NCBI GenBank assembly: GCA_946221385.1
Contig: CAMIGX010000001.1
Location: 248,001-312,000, forward strand
From: an uncultured Propionimicrobium sp.
GTDB lineage: Bacteria > Actinomycetota > Actinomycetes > Propionibacteriales > Propionibacteriaceae
DNA length: 64,000 nucleotides
Direction of reading: 5' to 3'
The notes beneath the pieces were generated by a model, which saw only the letters and a program-made list of their open reading frames with translations, was not told where the DNA came from and did no database searches. The translations under genes and the position numbers were made by a program. Shown piece by piece: positions 18,658 through 27,094 of this stretch (positions are counted from its first letter, which is position 1; each line of letters begins with the position of its first letter).

Positions 18658-19767
18658 TCAACCCAAGAAACTGTCCACCATCTCGGCGAAAGCCACGTCC
18701 AGCGCATCGATCATGTCGTCCATGTCGTCAACAATCGCCAGGCCGTGGATCAGCACACCTTGCCCATCAGCATCGCGACGCATGCCAACGACCGCGTTGA
18801 AGGTGGGAGCGCTACCGCTTTGGTTGACTAGCGTGCCGGTGACGCTAGCCAGCGCCGCGGTACCGTTGGCCCCGACATCCATGGCTTCTGGACCTTGGTC
18901 GATCTTGCCTTGCCGCAGATCAGCCGCGACGCCCTTGGCGAGTTCAGCGACTGCCGGGTTCGCGTCCTTGTATTTGGACAGATCGGTCTGCGTCACCAAG
19001 ATCAAGAAAGATCGCTCACTATTGCCGAGCAAGACTGACGAAGCGTCCTGCTTGACGATTTCGGTGCCAGGCGGGACGTCAAAGCCAAGCCCCTGGCCAA
19101 GATCAATCTCATAGCTGCCCTGCTTAGGCTTCGGCGACGGGCTCTGCCGCGCCGGCGTGCTCGCCCCAGGTTTCGGCGTATTGGGCTTGCTCGGCTGCGG
19201 CGCCGGAGTCGAAGCGCTAGGCCGTGGCGGGGGCAGCGGCTCGGGATCGGGATCCCGCGTAGCCGCCCAGATGCCGACGCCAGCCAACATGACCAAGACC
19301 AGCGCGCCGATGATGATCATCCAAAGCTTGTTGGAGGCTTGCTTGGGCGGCGGGGTCTGCTGGCCACTAAAGCCACCCGCGCCACCTTGACCGCTAAAGC
19401 TCGCATAGGGGCTTGATTGGGGAGCCCCGAAATTCGGCTGCTTGGCCCCAAAAGCAGGCTGCGGCGCGCCATAGTTGGCTTGCTGTGCGCCAAAATCAGG
19501 GCGTTGACCAGCAGTCTGTGGTCCGCCAAATTGTTGGCCATTAAATTGCTGACCTTGGCCAGATCCGCCCTGGCCTTGCTGAGCGCCTTGCGGGGCCCAC
19601 TGGTGCTGTTGGTCACCTTGCGGCTGCCAAGGCTGTTGCTGTGGGGCCTGCTGGGCACCTTGCGAAGCCCACTGCTGGTGTTGTTCACCGTGCGGCTGCC
19701 AAGGCTGCTGAGCTGGCTGCCCGCCTTGCGGCTGCCAGGGCTGGCCACCGTTATGATATCCGCTCAT
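18658..19767 (-). CDS. Gln/Gly-rich single-pass membrane protein, paralogue B
   Basis: A 369-residue protein with the same architecture as its downstream neighbour: a Gln/Pro/Gly-rich cytosolic segment (WQPQG-type repeats), one transmembrane helix near residues 155-175 (LWMIIIGALVLVMLAGVGIW), a Pro/Ser/Lys stalk, and a C-terminal domain beginning IDLGQGLGFDVPPGTEIVKQ. The start overlaps the end of the PrsW-like gene by four bases, so the two are coupled. The shared C-terminal domain (L-G-x-G-x-x-F-x-x-P) suggests a common extracytoplasmic ligand or partner. Function unknown. Confidence 0.75.
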   Translation of the reverse strand: MSGYHNGGQPWQPQGGQPAQQPWQPHGEQHQQWASQGAQQAPQQQPWQPQGDQQHQWAPQGAQQGQGGSGQGQQFNGQQFGGPQTAGQRPDFGAQQANYGAPQPAFGAKQPNFGAPQSSPYASFSGQGGAGGFSGQQTPPPKQASNKLWMIIIGALVLVMLAGVGIWAATRDPDPEPLPPPRPSASTPAPQPSKPNTPKPGASTPARQSPSPKPKQGSYEIDLGQGLGFDVPPGTEIVKQDASSVLLGNSERSFLILVTQTDLSKYKDANPAVAELAKGVAADLRQGKIDQGPEAMDVGANGTAALASVTGTLVNQSGSAPTFNAVVGMRRDADGQGVLIHGLAIVDDMDDMIDALDVAFAEMVDSFLG

Positions 19768-20999
19768 CGTTCGGTCTCCTCAGCAGTCTGGGTCACGTCT
19801 GGGTCGGTGCTTTCAGTACGCCCGCCGACGGTCGCTGGCTGGGCGGGCTTAGCTTCGTGGTGGTGATGGCCGCTCAACGCGTCGACCGAAACTCCACAGT
19901 TGGTGCAGAAAATCGAGCCGGCCAGCAGCGGCATTTCGCACTTCGGGCAGAACTCCAAGTCACCTTCAGCACCGACGCTGGGATCACGTCGCGCGGAAGC
20001 TTCCAAGGCCGCCTCCAGTAGGCCGATATGCAAGACATTGCGGGCCGCGAAGGTCAGCGCCGCCAAAATCACCAGCGCCCAAAAGAAGCCCAGCAGCACA
20101 CCCATTTCGTTGTTGACGAGGCTGGCGAAGGTATACAGGCCGACCTGGTAGCTAGCGACCGCCAAGATCGCGATCACAACTGCCTTCGCCCAGCGTCCGC
20201 TGAATCCGTCATAGCCCTTACCCAGACCGGAGAATTCCGCGCCGGCAATGCCGGTCGCAGTCCCGTAGATCAGCGGCTTGATGAAGCCATGCTGCAGCAG
20301 CACCAAGATCAAAGTCAGCGGGTCGGCCGAGCCGGTGAAACCCAGCGCGAAGAAGTTCCAATACAACACCAAGGTCTCGGCGGCCGCATATGCGACGCCA
20401 GCGATGACGCCGAAGGTGAAGCCGTCCATCAAGTCGTCGAAGGCCGGACGGCTGGCCAAGACCAACGGTCCGATCTGACGGATCAGTTCTCCGACGATCG
20501 GCACCAGCAGCGCGCACACCAGCAAACCAGACCAGTCGAAGTACGACTCCATAGCCCCAGAGATGCCAGGATTTTGCACCCAACCGCGCCACAGCCAGGT
20601 GAATCCGAAAGCCATTGCAAAGGTCAGCAGGAAGGCCAGCGCAGTCACCATGACGGGCTCGTCTTCCCACTGATTGACGTCATAGATGTAGACGATGTAG
20701 ACGATCGGCACGGCGAAAGCTGCGACGACCAGGGCCAACGGGAGCGCGCCGAAGGCGGCGGTGATGATCATCAGCAGCAAGGTCACCAAGGTGGCGATCC
20801 GATAGGTGCCAGGGTGTCCAGCGGCACCGCGCGGCATGATCGTGTCAACGGGTTGGAAGCTGAGCACCGCTTGGTCTGGTTGCGCAGCGTATGACTTCCG
20901 ACGGCTGTCGTCGGAGCCTTTCAGATCAGTTCCACACGAATGGCAAAAATGCGCGACTGCCGGCACCTGGCCAGCACAACGCGGGCATTGCAGTTCCAA
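19764..20999 (-). CDS. PrsW-like membrane protein flanked by two zinc ribbons
   Basis: I choose the TTG at 20999 because AGGAGG lies seven bases upstream. This gives 411 residues starting ELQCPRC. Residues 4-23 form a zinc ribbon (CPRC ... FCHSCG), the middle ~270 residues contain about eight helices, and a second ribbon (FCPKCEMP ... FCTNCG) lies near residue 360. The helices resemble the PrsW protease family (FDDLMDGFTFGVIAGVAYAAAE, then QHGFIKPLIYG). The usual first catalytic motif E-E-x-x-K reads GELIRQ, so protease activity is doubtful. It is translationally coupled to paralogue B. Confidence 0.75.
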   Translation of the reverse strand: MELQCPRCAGQVPAVAHFCHSCGTDLKGSDDSRRKSYAAQPDQAVLSFQPVDTIMPRGAAGHPGTYRIATLVTLLLMIITAAFGALPLALVVAAFAVPIVYIVYIYDVNQWEDEPVMVTALAFLLTFAMAFGFTWLWRGWVQNPGISGAMESYFDWSGLLVCALLVPIVGELIRQIGPLVLASRPAFDDLMDGFTFGVIAGVAYAAAETLVLYWNFFALGFTGSADPLTLILVLLQHGFIKPLIYGTATGIAGAEFSGLGKGYDGFSGRWAKAVVIAILAVASYQVGLYTFASLVNNEMGVLLGFFWALVILAALTFAARNVLHIGLLEAALEASARRDPSVGAEGDLEFCPKCEMPLLAGSIFCTNCGVSVDALSGHHHHEAKPAQPATVGGRTESTDPDVTQTAEETER

Positions 21000-21278
21000 T
21001 GCAAGACCTCCTGCTAGGCAACTAACGCGCGTCACCCGCACGCTACTCACACACTAAGGCAGGCAGGTCCAGCTACGGCTTAAACGTCCGAAGTGTTCGG
21101 CGGCGCATCCTCCACGGCGGGTTTTGCCAGCGACAGCTTGAGCCGCTAAGCTTGCAAAGCTGCTCAGTTGAGCTTGCTGAGCACAGGCCAAGCGGTTCGA
21201 GAGCGAAGCTGGCTGATTTCGGCTGACTGATTTTTCACAGTCACGTAAATCAGATAGAGTCTTTCGAGTTGCAAATCT

Positions 21279-21352
21279 GGCCCCGTGGCGCAGTTGGTTA
21301 GCGCGCCGCCCTGTCACGGCGGAGGTCGCGGGTTCGAGTCCCGTCGGGGTCG
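21279..21352 (+). tRNA. tRNA-Asp (GTC)
   Basis: A 74-nt cloverleaf: acceptor GGCCCCG pairs with CGGGGTC, anticodon stem CCGCC/GGCGG encloses CTGTCAC (anticodon GUC), T-arm GCGGGTTCGAGTCCCGT. CCA is not encoded. Confidence 0.95.
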
Positions 21353-21484
21353 CTAGGAAGGCATTAGCCGAACAGGTCAACTGACCGAATTCGAAATGCC
21401 ATCCGAATCGGCTTCACATGCGGCTGGTAATGCTTCGGCCGATCATCGGCCATCGCAATGCCAAAGTCGTCGCCAATGAAGCAT

Positions 21485-21558
21485 GGCCAGGTAGCTCAGT
21501 TGGTAGCAGCGTTCGCCTGAAAAGTGAAAGGTCGGCGGTTCGACCCCGCCCCTGGCCA
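21485..21558 (+). tRNA. tRNA-Phe (GAA), unusual D-stem
   Basis: Acceptor GGCCAGG pairs with CCTGGCC, anticodon loop CTGAAAA gives GAA, and the T-arm is GGCGGTTCGACCCCGCC. The D-arm reads GCTCAGTTGGTAGCAGC where GCTCAGTTGGTAGAGC is expected. One extra C disrupts the last D-stem pair and lengthens the tRNA to 74 nt. Confidence 0.85.
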
Positions 21559-21594
21559 CCGCTATTCGCGCTCCGTCACGGGACAATCTCTACC

Positions 21595-21717
21595 CTAGGG
21601 ATCAATTACACCGCTACAGGGCGGTGCCAGCGCACCAGGACCAATCTGCAAGCCGTCGTCGGTCAGTTCGTGCTTCTCATCGCCGGTGATAGCCGGGTAC
21701 AAGACGCAGACCAACAT
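21595..21717 (-). CDS. Possible 40-residue small protein
   Basis: An ATG preceded by GAGG at five-base spacing opens 40 codons: a hydrophobic start (MLVCVLYPAI), an acidic stretch (GDEKHELTDDG) and a Gly/Pro/Cys-containing end (GPGALAPPCSGVIDP). It lies beyond the strong minus-strand terminator, so it would need its own promoter. No family is recognised and no modifying enzymes lie nearby. It may be chance. Confidence 0.2.
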   Translation of the reverse strand: MLVCVLYPAITGDEKHELTDDGLQIGPGALAPPCSGVIDP

Positions 21718-21821
21718 GAGGTCCTCGTCCTTGCCAGATCAATTACAACGAGCGCGCTCAGCCGATGCGCATTCTCGCAGTCGATAGTTCGCCCGCAATT
21801 ATTCGTTGGCCGGCGTTGGGT

Positions 21822-21863
21822 GAAAAAGTTAGCGGGGCTGGCATCCCCCAATGCCAACCCCGC
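21822..21863 (-). terminator. Intrinsic terminator on the minus strand
   Basis: Arms 21851-21863 and 21832-21844 pair over 13 positions with one mismatch around a 6-base loop, and TAACTTTTTC follows on the minus strand. No assigned gene lies directly upstream, which points to an unannotated short transcript. Confidence 0.8.
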
Positions 21864-21920
21864 GGGAAGCGACGATGTTAAGAAATCGTCGCAAATGTCA
21901 CGGCCGAGCGCTGACGCGGC

Positions 21921-22058
21921 TCAGGCCTTGCAGTCAATATGGAGAATCACGCAAGCGCTCGCTGCTTGCGGTTCATGATTGATTTCCTCTCGCGTGTATA
22001 CGGCACACGCACCGGCGGCCAGATTCGCGCAGCTCAAAGCGACGACGACACCGAACAT
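21921..22058 (-). CDS. Possible small membrane protein
   Basis: A 45-codon ATG frame. The same frame is open to a TTG at 22136 (71 codons). It starts with a hydrophobic segment (MFGVVVALSCANLAAGACAV) and continues with a polar, Cys-containing tail ending in ACVILHIDCKA. The ribosome site is weak. It sits between an upstream terminator-like hairpin (22229-22245) and the strong terminator at 21822-21863, so a dedicated transcript is plausible. No family is recognised. Confidence 0.3.
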   Translation of the reverse strand: MFGVVVALSCANLAAGACAVYTREEINHEPQAASACVILHIDCKA

Positions 22059-22228
22059 CGCCCGCTCGAAGCGAGTCTTCAAAACGTTGCTCAGCACAGT
22101 CCACACCCCAGCGATTAGCCGTTGATTGTTCGGCAAGGCCCCCCCGGCCTATGGGCGACTAGCTCGTCCCACTGCATATATAGATGCCATGAACAACGAA
22201 AATGTTAATTAATAAACACGCAGAAATA

Positions 22229-22245
22229 GCTGAAAATCTTTCAGC
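22229..22245 (-). terminator. Hairpin downstream of the alpha/beta hydrolase gene
   Basis: On the minus strand GCTGAAA pairs with TTTCAGC around a 3-base loop, followed by TATTTCT. It lies about 30 bases beyond the hydrolase stop and probably ends that transcript. Confidence 0.55.
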
Positions 22246-22276
22246 CTGGGTGGAATAGGTCGCCGCTGAGCTTGGT

Positions 22277-23266
22277 TCAGGCTTTGGCGGGCAGTTTCTG
22301 GTCGATCCATTCAGCCATCACCTCGAAGGTCTGGCTACGGGCGGGCTCCTGGGACAAGACTAAGTCGTGCACTGCGCCGTCAATCCGACGGATGCTGACG
22401 TCCGAACCGACCAACGCAGCAGCGGCTGCGATCCGATCGGCGTCCAAGATGACGTCAGCGGTGCGCATGCCTTCGTCCCATTTTTGGCTCATCGCCTGCG
22501 AACGGGCGCTGCTCATCGCCAACACGGGAGCCTCGATATTGAGCTCACCGTCGGCGATGCGTCGCTGTTGAGCTAGGACGGTGTTAGCCCAGCCGATGCG
22601 AGTCTGGAAGGTCTCATGACCTTTGAAGCGGCGATCCAAGGGGAAATCGCCCTCCTGGGCTGCGTCGATGGTCCGCAGATAGTGCGGCGGCAGGTCGACA
22701 TGTAATCCCATGCCTGGGTCGAGCTTGGCGACCAGCGCCGTCAACGGCTGAATGCCGCGCCACAAAGCCTGCGAACCCATCTGCATCGCCAACCACGGAG
22801 AATTCAAGATGACGCCGTCGACGCAACCCGGACGCGCGTCTGCCCACAGCGCAGCGGTCAGACCGCCGGTGGAGTGCGCGTTGAGCAGCCACTGCTCGTG
22901 GCCTTCGGCCAAGACGATCGCGCGTGCCTGATCCAGTTCGGTGAAGTATTCGGTCAGGTCGTCGATGTAGCCGCCACGTAGTCCGTCACGTAGATTGCGG
23001 CCATATCGACGCAGTTCGAGAGCGTAGAAGTCGAAGCCTTGCGCAAAGAACCAGTCCGCCAGGTGAGTCTGGAAGAAGTAATCATCCCAACCGTGCAGGA
23101 AGATCACCGCACGGCGATGCTGCGGCTCGTTGCGGCGCACCAGGGTCGCCGTCAACGGCTGATCGCTAGGTTCTTTCGGCGCGAACTTCGCATCGAGCAG
23201 CCGCCACTGCCGCATTTGATAGCCGTCTAGCAGTGGATCTGGCTGCCAACTCGATTCAGCGGACAT
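22277..23266 (-). CDS. Alpha/beta hydrolase, serine aminopeptidase S33/monoacylglycerol lipase-like
   Basis: A 329-residue cytosolic hydrolase. The nucleophile elbow reads LLNAHSTGGL near residue 127, with Ser as nucleophile in an A-H-S-T-G context. The oxyanion segment VIFLHGWDDYFFQTHLADWF is near residue 55, and the C-terminal DGAVHDLVLS supplies the likely catalytic His. Asp/Glu is probably in the VLVGSDVS region. The gene follows DUF3073 by 16 bases on the same strand with no strong ribosome site, suggesting coupled expression. Substrate unknown. Confidence 0.8.
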   Translation of the reverse strand: MSAESSWQPDPLLDGYQMRQWRLLDAKFAPKEPSDQPLTATLVRRNEPQHRRAVIFLHGWDDYFFQTHLADWFFAQGFDFYALELRRYGRNLRDGLRGGYIDDLTEYFTELDQARAIVLAEGHEQWLLNAHSTGGLTAALWADARPGCVDGVILNSPWLAMQMGSQALWRGIQPLTALVAKLDPGMGLHVDLPPHYLRTIDAAQEGDFPLDRRFKGHETFQTRIGWANTVLAQQRRIADGELNIEAPVLAMSSARSQAMSQKWDEGMRTADVILDADRIAAAAALVGSDVSIRRIDGAVHDLVLSQEPARSQTFEVMAEWIDQKLPAKA

Positions 23267-23282
23267 GTCAGCGGGGTTTCAG

Positions 23283-23504
23283 TCAGTCACGATCGTCGTC
23301 GTAGCCGATTTCCGCGTCATCCTGGTCATATCTGCTGGCCAGGTCTGCGTATTGCTCGTCCTCGGGCTCGTCGTAACGGTCCGATTCGACGTCAGTTTCG
23401 CCTCGAAGTTCTCGTTCCAGTGAAGCAAAGTCGGTGTCAACGGAACGGTATTTAAGGTCCCGGGCTACCTTGGTCTGCTTTGCCTTTGCACGGCCGCGCC
23501 CCAT
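23283..23504 (-). CDS. DUF3073 protein
   Basis: A 73-residue actinobacterial protein with the invariant basic N-terminus MGRGRAKAKQTKVARDLKY and a very acidic C-terminus (DDAEIGYDDDRD). The start at 23504 was chosen because the family begins at MGRGRAK and GAGGGGG lies ten bases upstream. Twelve upstream codons in frame look spurious. Function is unknown. The charge polarity suggests nucleic-acid or ribosome association, which is only inference. Confidence 0.88.
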   Translation of the reverse strand: MGRGRAKAKQTKVARDLKYRSVDTDFASLERELRGETDVESDRYDEPEDEQYADLASRYDQDDAEIGYDDDRD

Positions 23505-23630
23505 ATCGGGTCGACCCCCTCGCTGTGTCCCTCGCGGCATTGCCGCGGCATGTTGGTTATCTGATCGTGGGGATAAGGCTACCTGCTAACCGACGTTGCG
23601 CCAAAGACTGACTCACCTAAAGGTGATCGG

Positions 23631-25004
23631 TCAGCGGACGGTAGCCAATTCCTGCAGCAGATAGCTCTCTGCCAAGCAGACCTTGCGCCAGTCAGCCAAG
23701 CTCAAAGATTCGTCGATGCCGTGCATCCGTGAACCCGGATCAGCCACCCCGCAGCCCAAGACGAAAGTTTCGGGGAAGGTCTTTTGGAACTCAGCGATCA
23801 TGCCGATCGTGCCTCCGGTGCCAGTCAAGACCGGTTCGACGCCGAAAGCTTTCCCGAACGCTGCCTTGGCGACGTCGAACATTTCACCTTCGGTGTGCAA
23901 GACCGACGGCGCCGCGCCTTCGCCGTTGCTCAACTCGAGGTGCGCACCCCACGGCACATGGCTTTCCAGATGTGTCTTGAGGCAATTCCAAGCATTTTCG
24001 ACGCTATCCCCAGGCGCGATGCGCAGACTGATGCGGGCCTCGGCCGAGGGAATCAGCAGATTGGCCGAATTGGCGATCGATGTGGTGTCCAAGCCGATCA
24101 CGCTGATCGCAGGCTTGGTCCAGGTACGGGCACCGATCGGGCCGCTGCCGATCAGCTCGACGCCGTCCAAGACCCCAGACTCTTCACGCAGCCGTTGTTC
24201 GGAATAGTCGACGTCGACGTCGTCAGAGCTGACCAAGCCCTGCACGGCGACATTGCCCTGCTCGTCGTGCAGGGTGGCTAGCAGCCGGCAAAGCGTGGTC
24301 AATGCGTCTGGCAGCGGGCCGCCGTACTCGCCAGAGTGCAGTCCGTGATCCAAAGTCGAGACCTTGACCTTGCAATCAACCACACCGCGCACCGTCGAGG
24401 TGAATGCAGGGGTGCCGACCTGCCAGTTGCCGCAGTCGGCGATCACGTAGACGTCGGCAGCCAGCTCGTCGCGGTGCGTCGCCAAAATGTTCGCCAGGGT
24501 CGGTGAACCCATTTCCTCTTCGCCTTCGAAAAGGCAGATGACGTTGACTGGCGGGCGTCCGTCAAAGGCGCGCAGCGCTGCCAGGTGCACTGCGATGCCG
24601 CCCTTGTCGTCGGCAGGACCGCGGCCATAGAGCCGGCCATCGCGTTCTGTAGCGACGAAAGGCTCGGAATTCCATTGACTCAAATCGCCGGTCGGCTGCA
24701 CATCAAAATGGGAGTACAGACACACCGTCGGCAGGCTTTCGTCGACGATAAATCGACCAATGACGGCAGGCTGACCGCCTTCGCGGACGATTTTGACCTC
24801 CGGGCAGCCCACTTCGGCCAACCATTCGACCAACTGTTCAGCGGCACGTTGCACGTCTTCGGCATGCTCGGGCTGGGCGCTGATCGAAGGGATCGCCACG
24901 AACGCCTTCAGGTCTTCTAGGGTCTTCGGCAAGACGCGCTCGACACGTTCGGCGAGCCCGTCAAAGCCGGCATTTGCTGCAGCGAGATCGGTATTTTCAG
25001 CCAT
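23631..25004 (-). CDS. M20 family dipeptidase
   Basis: A 457-residue di-zinc peptidase, probably cytosolic, hydrolysing dipeptides or acyl-amino acids. Metal-site motifs in order: YSHFDVQP (residue ~98), GRGPADDKGG with the bridging Asp, FEGEEEMGSP with the catalytic Glu, VIADCGNW, and the late ligand in SRMHGIDESL. Length fits the M20A dipeptidase group. A TAGGCT hexamer lies six bases before the ATG with no ribosome site, so the message is probably leaderless. It is intact, unlike the other M20 gene in the window. Confidence 0.88.
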   Translation of the reverse strand: MAENTDLAAANAGFDGLAERVERVLPKTLEDLKAFVAIPSISAQPEHAEDVQRAAEQLVEWLAEVGCPEVKIVREGGQPAVIGRFIVDESLPTVCLYSHFDVQPTGDLSQWNSEPFVATERDGRLYGRGPADDKGGIAVHLAALRAFDGRPPVNVICLFEGEEEMGSPTLANILATHRDELAADVYVIADCGNWQVGTPAFTSTVRGVVDCKVKVSTLDHGLHSGEYGGPLPDALTTLCRLLATLHDEQGNVAVQGLVSSDDVDVDYSEQRLREESGVLDGVELIGSGPIGARTWTKPAISVIGLDTTSIANSANLLIPSAEARISLRIAPGDSVENAWNCLKTHLESHVPWGAHLELSNGEGAAPSVLHTEGEMFDVAKAAFGKAFGVEPVLTGTGGTIGMIAEFQKTFPETFVLGCGVADPGSRMHGIDESLSLADWRKVCLAESYLLQELATVR

Positions 25005-25074
25005 GCCAAGAGCCTAGCCCGCGGCTGTGACAAAAATTATCCGGCGGGATCTGGTTGGGCCGCCCGGTCCTCAG

Positions 25075-26115
25075 TCAGCCGCCAATAGCGCTCATCGGCC
25101 GGGCTGGCTGCAAGAAATCTGGATCATTGATGCCATGGCCGGCGCGTTTACGCAGCAGAGATTCGTGAATCAACGCGGTGATGTCGGAGTCACTGGCGCC
25201 AGCCCGCAACGGCGTGCGCAGATCGATCTCATTGCGCGCAAATAGGCAATTGCGCAGTTGTCCGTCAGCGGTCAGCCGCAGCCGATCGCAGGCACCACAA
25301 AATGGTCTCGTCACAGAGGCGATGATGCCGACGCTGGCTGGTCCGCCGTCGACCAAGAAACGTTCGGCGGGCGCCGCGCCCCGACCTGGCACGGGGGTCA
25401 ATTCGTGTGCTCGGGCTAGCGCTGCTTGGATTTCGTCAGCGGTCACCATGCCCTCGCGTCGCCAAACATGCCCTGCGTCCAGCGGCATCTGCTCGATGAA
25501 GCGCAATTCCGCTCCCTGCTCGAGCGCCCAATCCAATAGCTCAACGGCCTCGTCGTCATTGCTGCCGCGCATCAACACACTGTTCAATTTCACCGGCGCG
25601 AAATGCCTGGTCGCCTCGGCAATTCCGGCCAGCACCTGGGCATGCCGGTCGCGTCTGGTCATCGCCGCGAAACGCTCTGGCCGCAGCGTATCCAACGAAA
25701 TATTGACCCGGCTGAGGCCAGCCTCATGCAGTTCAGCGGCGCGCTTAGCCAAGCCGATCGCATTGGTCGTCATCGAAATTTCCGGACGCCCACCAGGCCC
25801 TTCGAGCTGGGCTAGCCCACTGACCAATTCGGCCAGATCGGGACGCAGCAACGGCTCGCCGCCGGTGAGTCGGATCTCGGTGACGCCAGCCTGGACGGCG
25901 ACCTCAGCGATCTTGATGATCTCGTCTTTGGTCAGCAAATTCGTTTTCGGCAGCCAGGGCACCCCGTCAGCGGGCATGCAGTAGGCGCAGCGCAGATTGC
26001 AATGATCGGTCAACGAGATGCGCAGATCGCGGTGCAGTCGGCCAAAACCGTCCACCAAATCTGCTGGCTCTTCGGCCAACGCTGGGTCCATCAGGTCTTC
26101 TATCAGTTGGGTCAT
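25075..26115 (-). CDS. moaA: GTP 3',8-cyclase
   Basis: A 346-residue radical-SAM enzyme performing the first step of molybdenum cofactor synthesis. The N-terminal cluster motif is CNLRCAYC near residue 39, followed by TGGEPLLR. The second cluster is C-G-A-C-D-R-L-R-L with the third Cys in NCLF, and the C-terminus carries the PMSAIGG end typical of MoaA, including the conserved GG tail. The ATG overlaps the moaE stop. GAGGG lies six bases upstream. Confidence 0.95.
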   Translation of the reverse strand: MTQLIEDLMDPALAEEPADLVDGFGRLHRDLRISLTDHCNLRCAYCMPADGVPWLPKTNLLTKDEIIKIAEVAVQAGVTEIRLTGGEPLLRPDLAELVSGLAQLEGPGGRPEISMTTNAIGLAKRAAELHEAGLSRVNISLDTLRPERFAAMTRRDRHAQVLAGIAEATRHFAPVKLNSVLMRGSNDDEAVELLDWALEQGAELRFIEQMPLDAGHVWRREGMVTADEIQAALARAHELTPVPGRGAAPAERFLVDGGPASVGIIASVTRPFCGACDRLRLTADGQLRNCLFARNEIDLRTPLRAGASDSDITALIHESLLRKRAGHGINDPDFLQPARPMSAIGG

Positions 26116-26564
26116 CAAGCGCCCTCAGTCAAGCCCAGTTGAGACCAGATCTGGCGTCCGTCAGCTTCGAATTGCTGTTTCCAGATCGGCAGCCGCACCT
26201 TAATCTGTTCGACCACTGCGCGGCAGATATCGAAAGCTTCGGCTCGATGGGGCGTCGCTACCACGCACACCAGCGCCAATTCGCCGACGTCCAAGCGTCC
26301 GACGCGATGGGTGACGGCGACCTGCGCCTGATCTGCTGGATCTAGCTCGACGAGCACGTCAGCGACGATCTGAGCCAAAATTTGCTCAGCATCAGGGTGA
26401 TAGCTGTAATCGATGCCCGTCACTTCACCTTCGGCTTCGGGATCGTGATTGCGGATCGTCCCGAGGAAGGACGCGACCGCCCCAGCCTGCTCATTTTGAA
26501 CCAGCGCAAAATGCTCTGCGGGGTCGATGACGTCGCTGCTGACCACAGCACGCACGCATCCCAT
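26115..26564 (-). CDS. moaE: Molybdopterin synthase catalytic subunit
   Basis: A 149-residue MoaE. It carries sulfur transfer from MoaD to precursor Z, making molybdopterin. Seen: GAVASFLGTIRNHDPEAEG near residue 28, HRVGRLDVGELAL, the His in CVVATPHRAEAFDICR, and the active-site Lys region VRLPIWKQQF. AAGGAGGGG lies upstream of the ATG. It overlaps the moaB stop by one base and moaA by the same kind of junction, so moaB-moaE-moaA form one tightly coupled operon. The partner moaD lies 11 kb away on the other strand. Confidence 0.93.
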   Translation of the reverse strand: MGCVRAVVSSDVIDPAEHFALVQNEQAGAVASFLGTIRNHDPEAEGEVTGIDYSYHPDAEQILAQIVADVLVELDPADQAQVAVTHRVGRLDVGELALVCVVATPHRAEAFDICRAVVEQIKVRLPIWKQQFEADGRQIWSQLGLTEGA

Positions 26565-27046
26565 CAGTGATCCCCTCCTTGCAACTGATCAAGTATGTGC
26601 CCAGCGACCAAGCAAACCAGCTCGACACCCTCGACGACGGCTTTGGGACTGCCCGGCAGGTTCACGATTAGCGCTCCGGCTAGGGATTTCGCCCCCGGAT
26701 CGACGACACCTGCAATGCCTCGCGTCAGATATGCCGCCGGCTTGCCGGGCGCTGAGCGCAACATTTCCATGATGCCTGGTAGCTGGTGATCGACGATGGG
26801 CAGGGTCCCCTCAGGGGTGCGATCTCGCGGTCCCACACCGGTGCCCCCGCTGGTGACGATCAACCGCGCACCAGTGCGCAACGCTTCACCGATAGCCTCT
26901 TGGACGCTCTCAGCGCCGTCAGGGATGACGGCAGTAGTGACGGCGCAACCGTGCGTCGTCAAGATCGCGGCGGCAGCCGGCCCAGAAAGGTCCACGCGTT
27001 GGCCCGCTGAGCATCGATCAGAGATCGTAATGACGTGGGCTAGCAC
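26564..27046 (-). CDS. moaB: Molybdopterin adenylyltransferase (MoaB/Mog family)
   Basis: A 160-residue protein of the MoaB/Mog fold, which adenylates molybdopterin before metal insertion by MoeA. Seen: VITISDRCSAGQRVDLSGP at the N-terminus, the binding motif VTSGGTGVGPRDRTPE near residue 65, and the C-terminal VNLPGSPKAVVEGVEL. The start is a GTG with GGACGGA close upstream. Whether it functionally matches Mog or MoaB cannot be settled from sequence, but no other Mog is in the window. Confidence 0.9.
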   Translation of the reverse strand: MLAHVITISDRCSAGQRVDLSGPAAAAILTTHGCAVTTAVIPDGAESVQEAIGEALRTGARLIVTSGGTGVGPRDRTPEGTLPIVDHQLPGIMEMLRSAPGKPAAYLTRGIAGVVDPGAKSLAGALIVNLPGSPKAVVEGVELVCLVAGHILDQLQGGDH

Positions 27047-27094
27047 TCCGTCCAGGCCACCGACCTGCGGATGGTGATCAGCTTCGGTCAGGAT

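Larger units (their letters stand above)
21559..22276. other. 718-base stretch without a recognised gene; possible tiny minus-strand unit
   Basis: No recognisable protein is encoded on either strand. The minus strand has an AT-rich promoter-like patch at about 22180-22225, several short frames, and a strong terminator at 21822-21863. The short frames are a hydrophobic 45-codon ATG frame at 22058-21921 that extends upstream to 71 codons from a TTG, a 9-codon frame with a strong ribosome site at 21976-21947, and a 40-codon frame with GAGG at 21717-21595. The phrase GATCAATTACA occurs at about 21600 and again at 21737. Confidence 0.4.

Noticed and set aside
21418..21978. 186-codon plus-strand frame
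   Set aside because: It runs through tRNA-Phe and then resembles no protein; no start signal supports it.
22165..22250. AT-rich patch as a replication origin
   Set aside because: No DnaA-box cluster and no dnaA/dnaN neighbours; better explained as a promoter.
21485..22276. Integrated element at tRNA-Phe
   Set aside because: No integrase and no repeated tRNA 3' end were found in the window.
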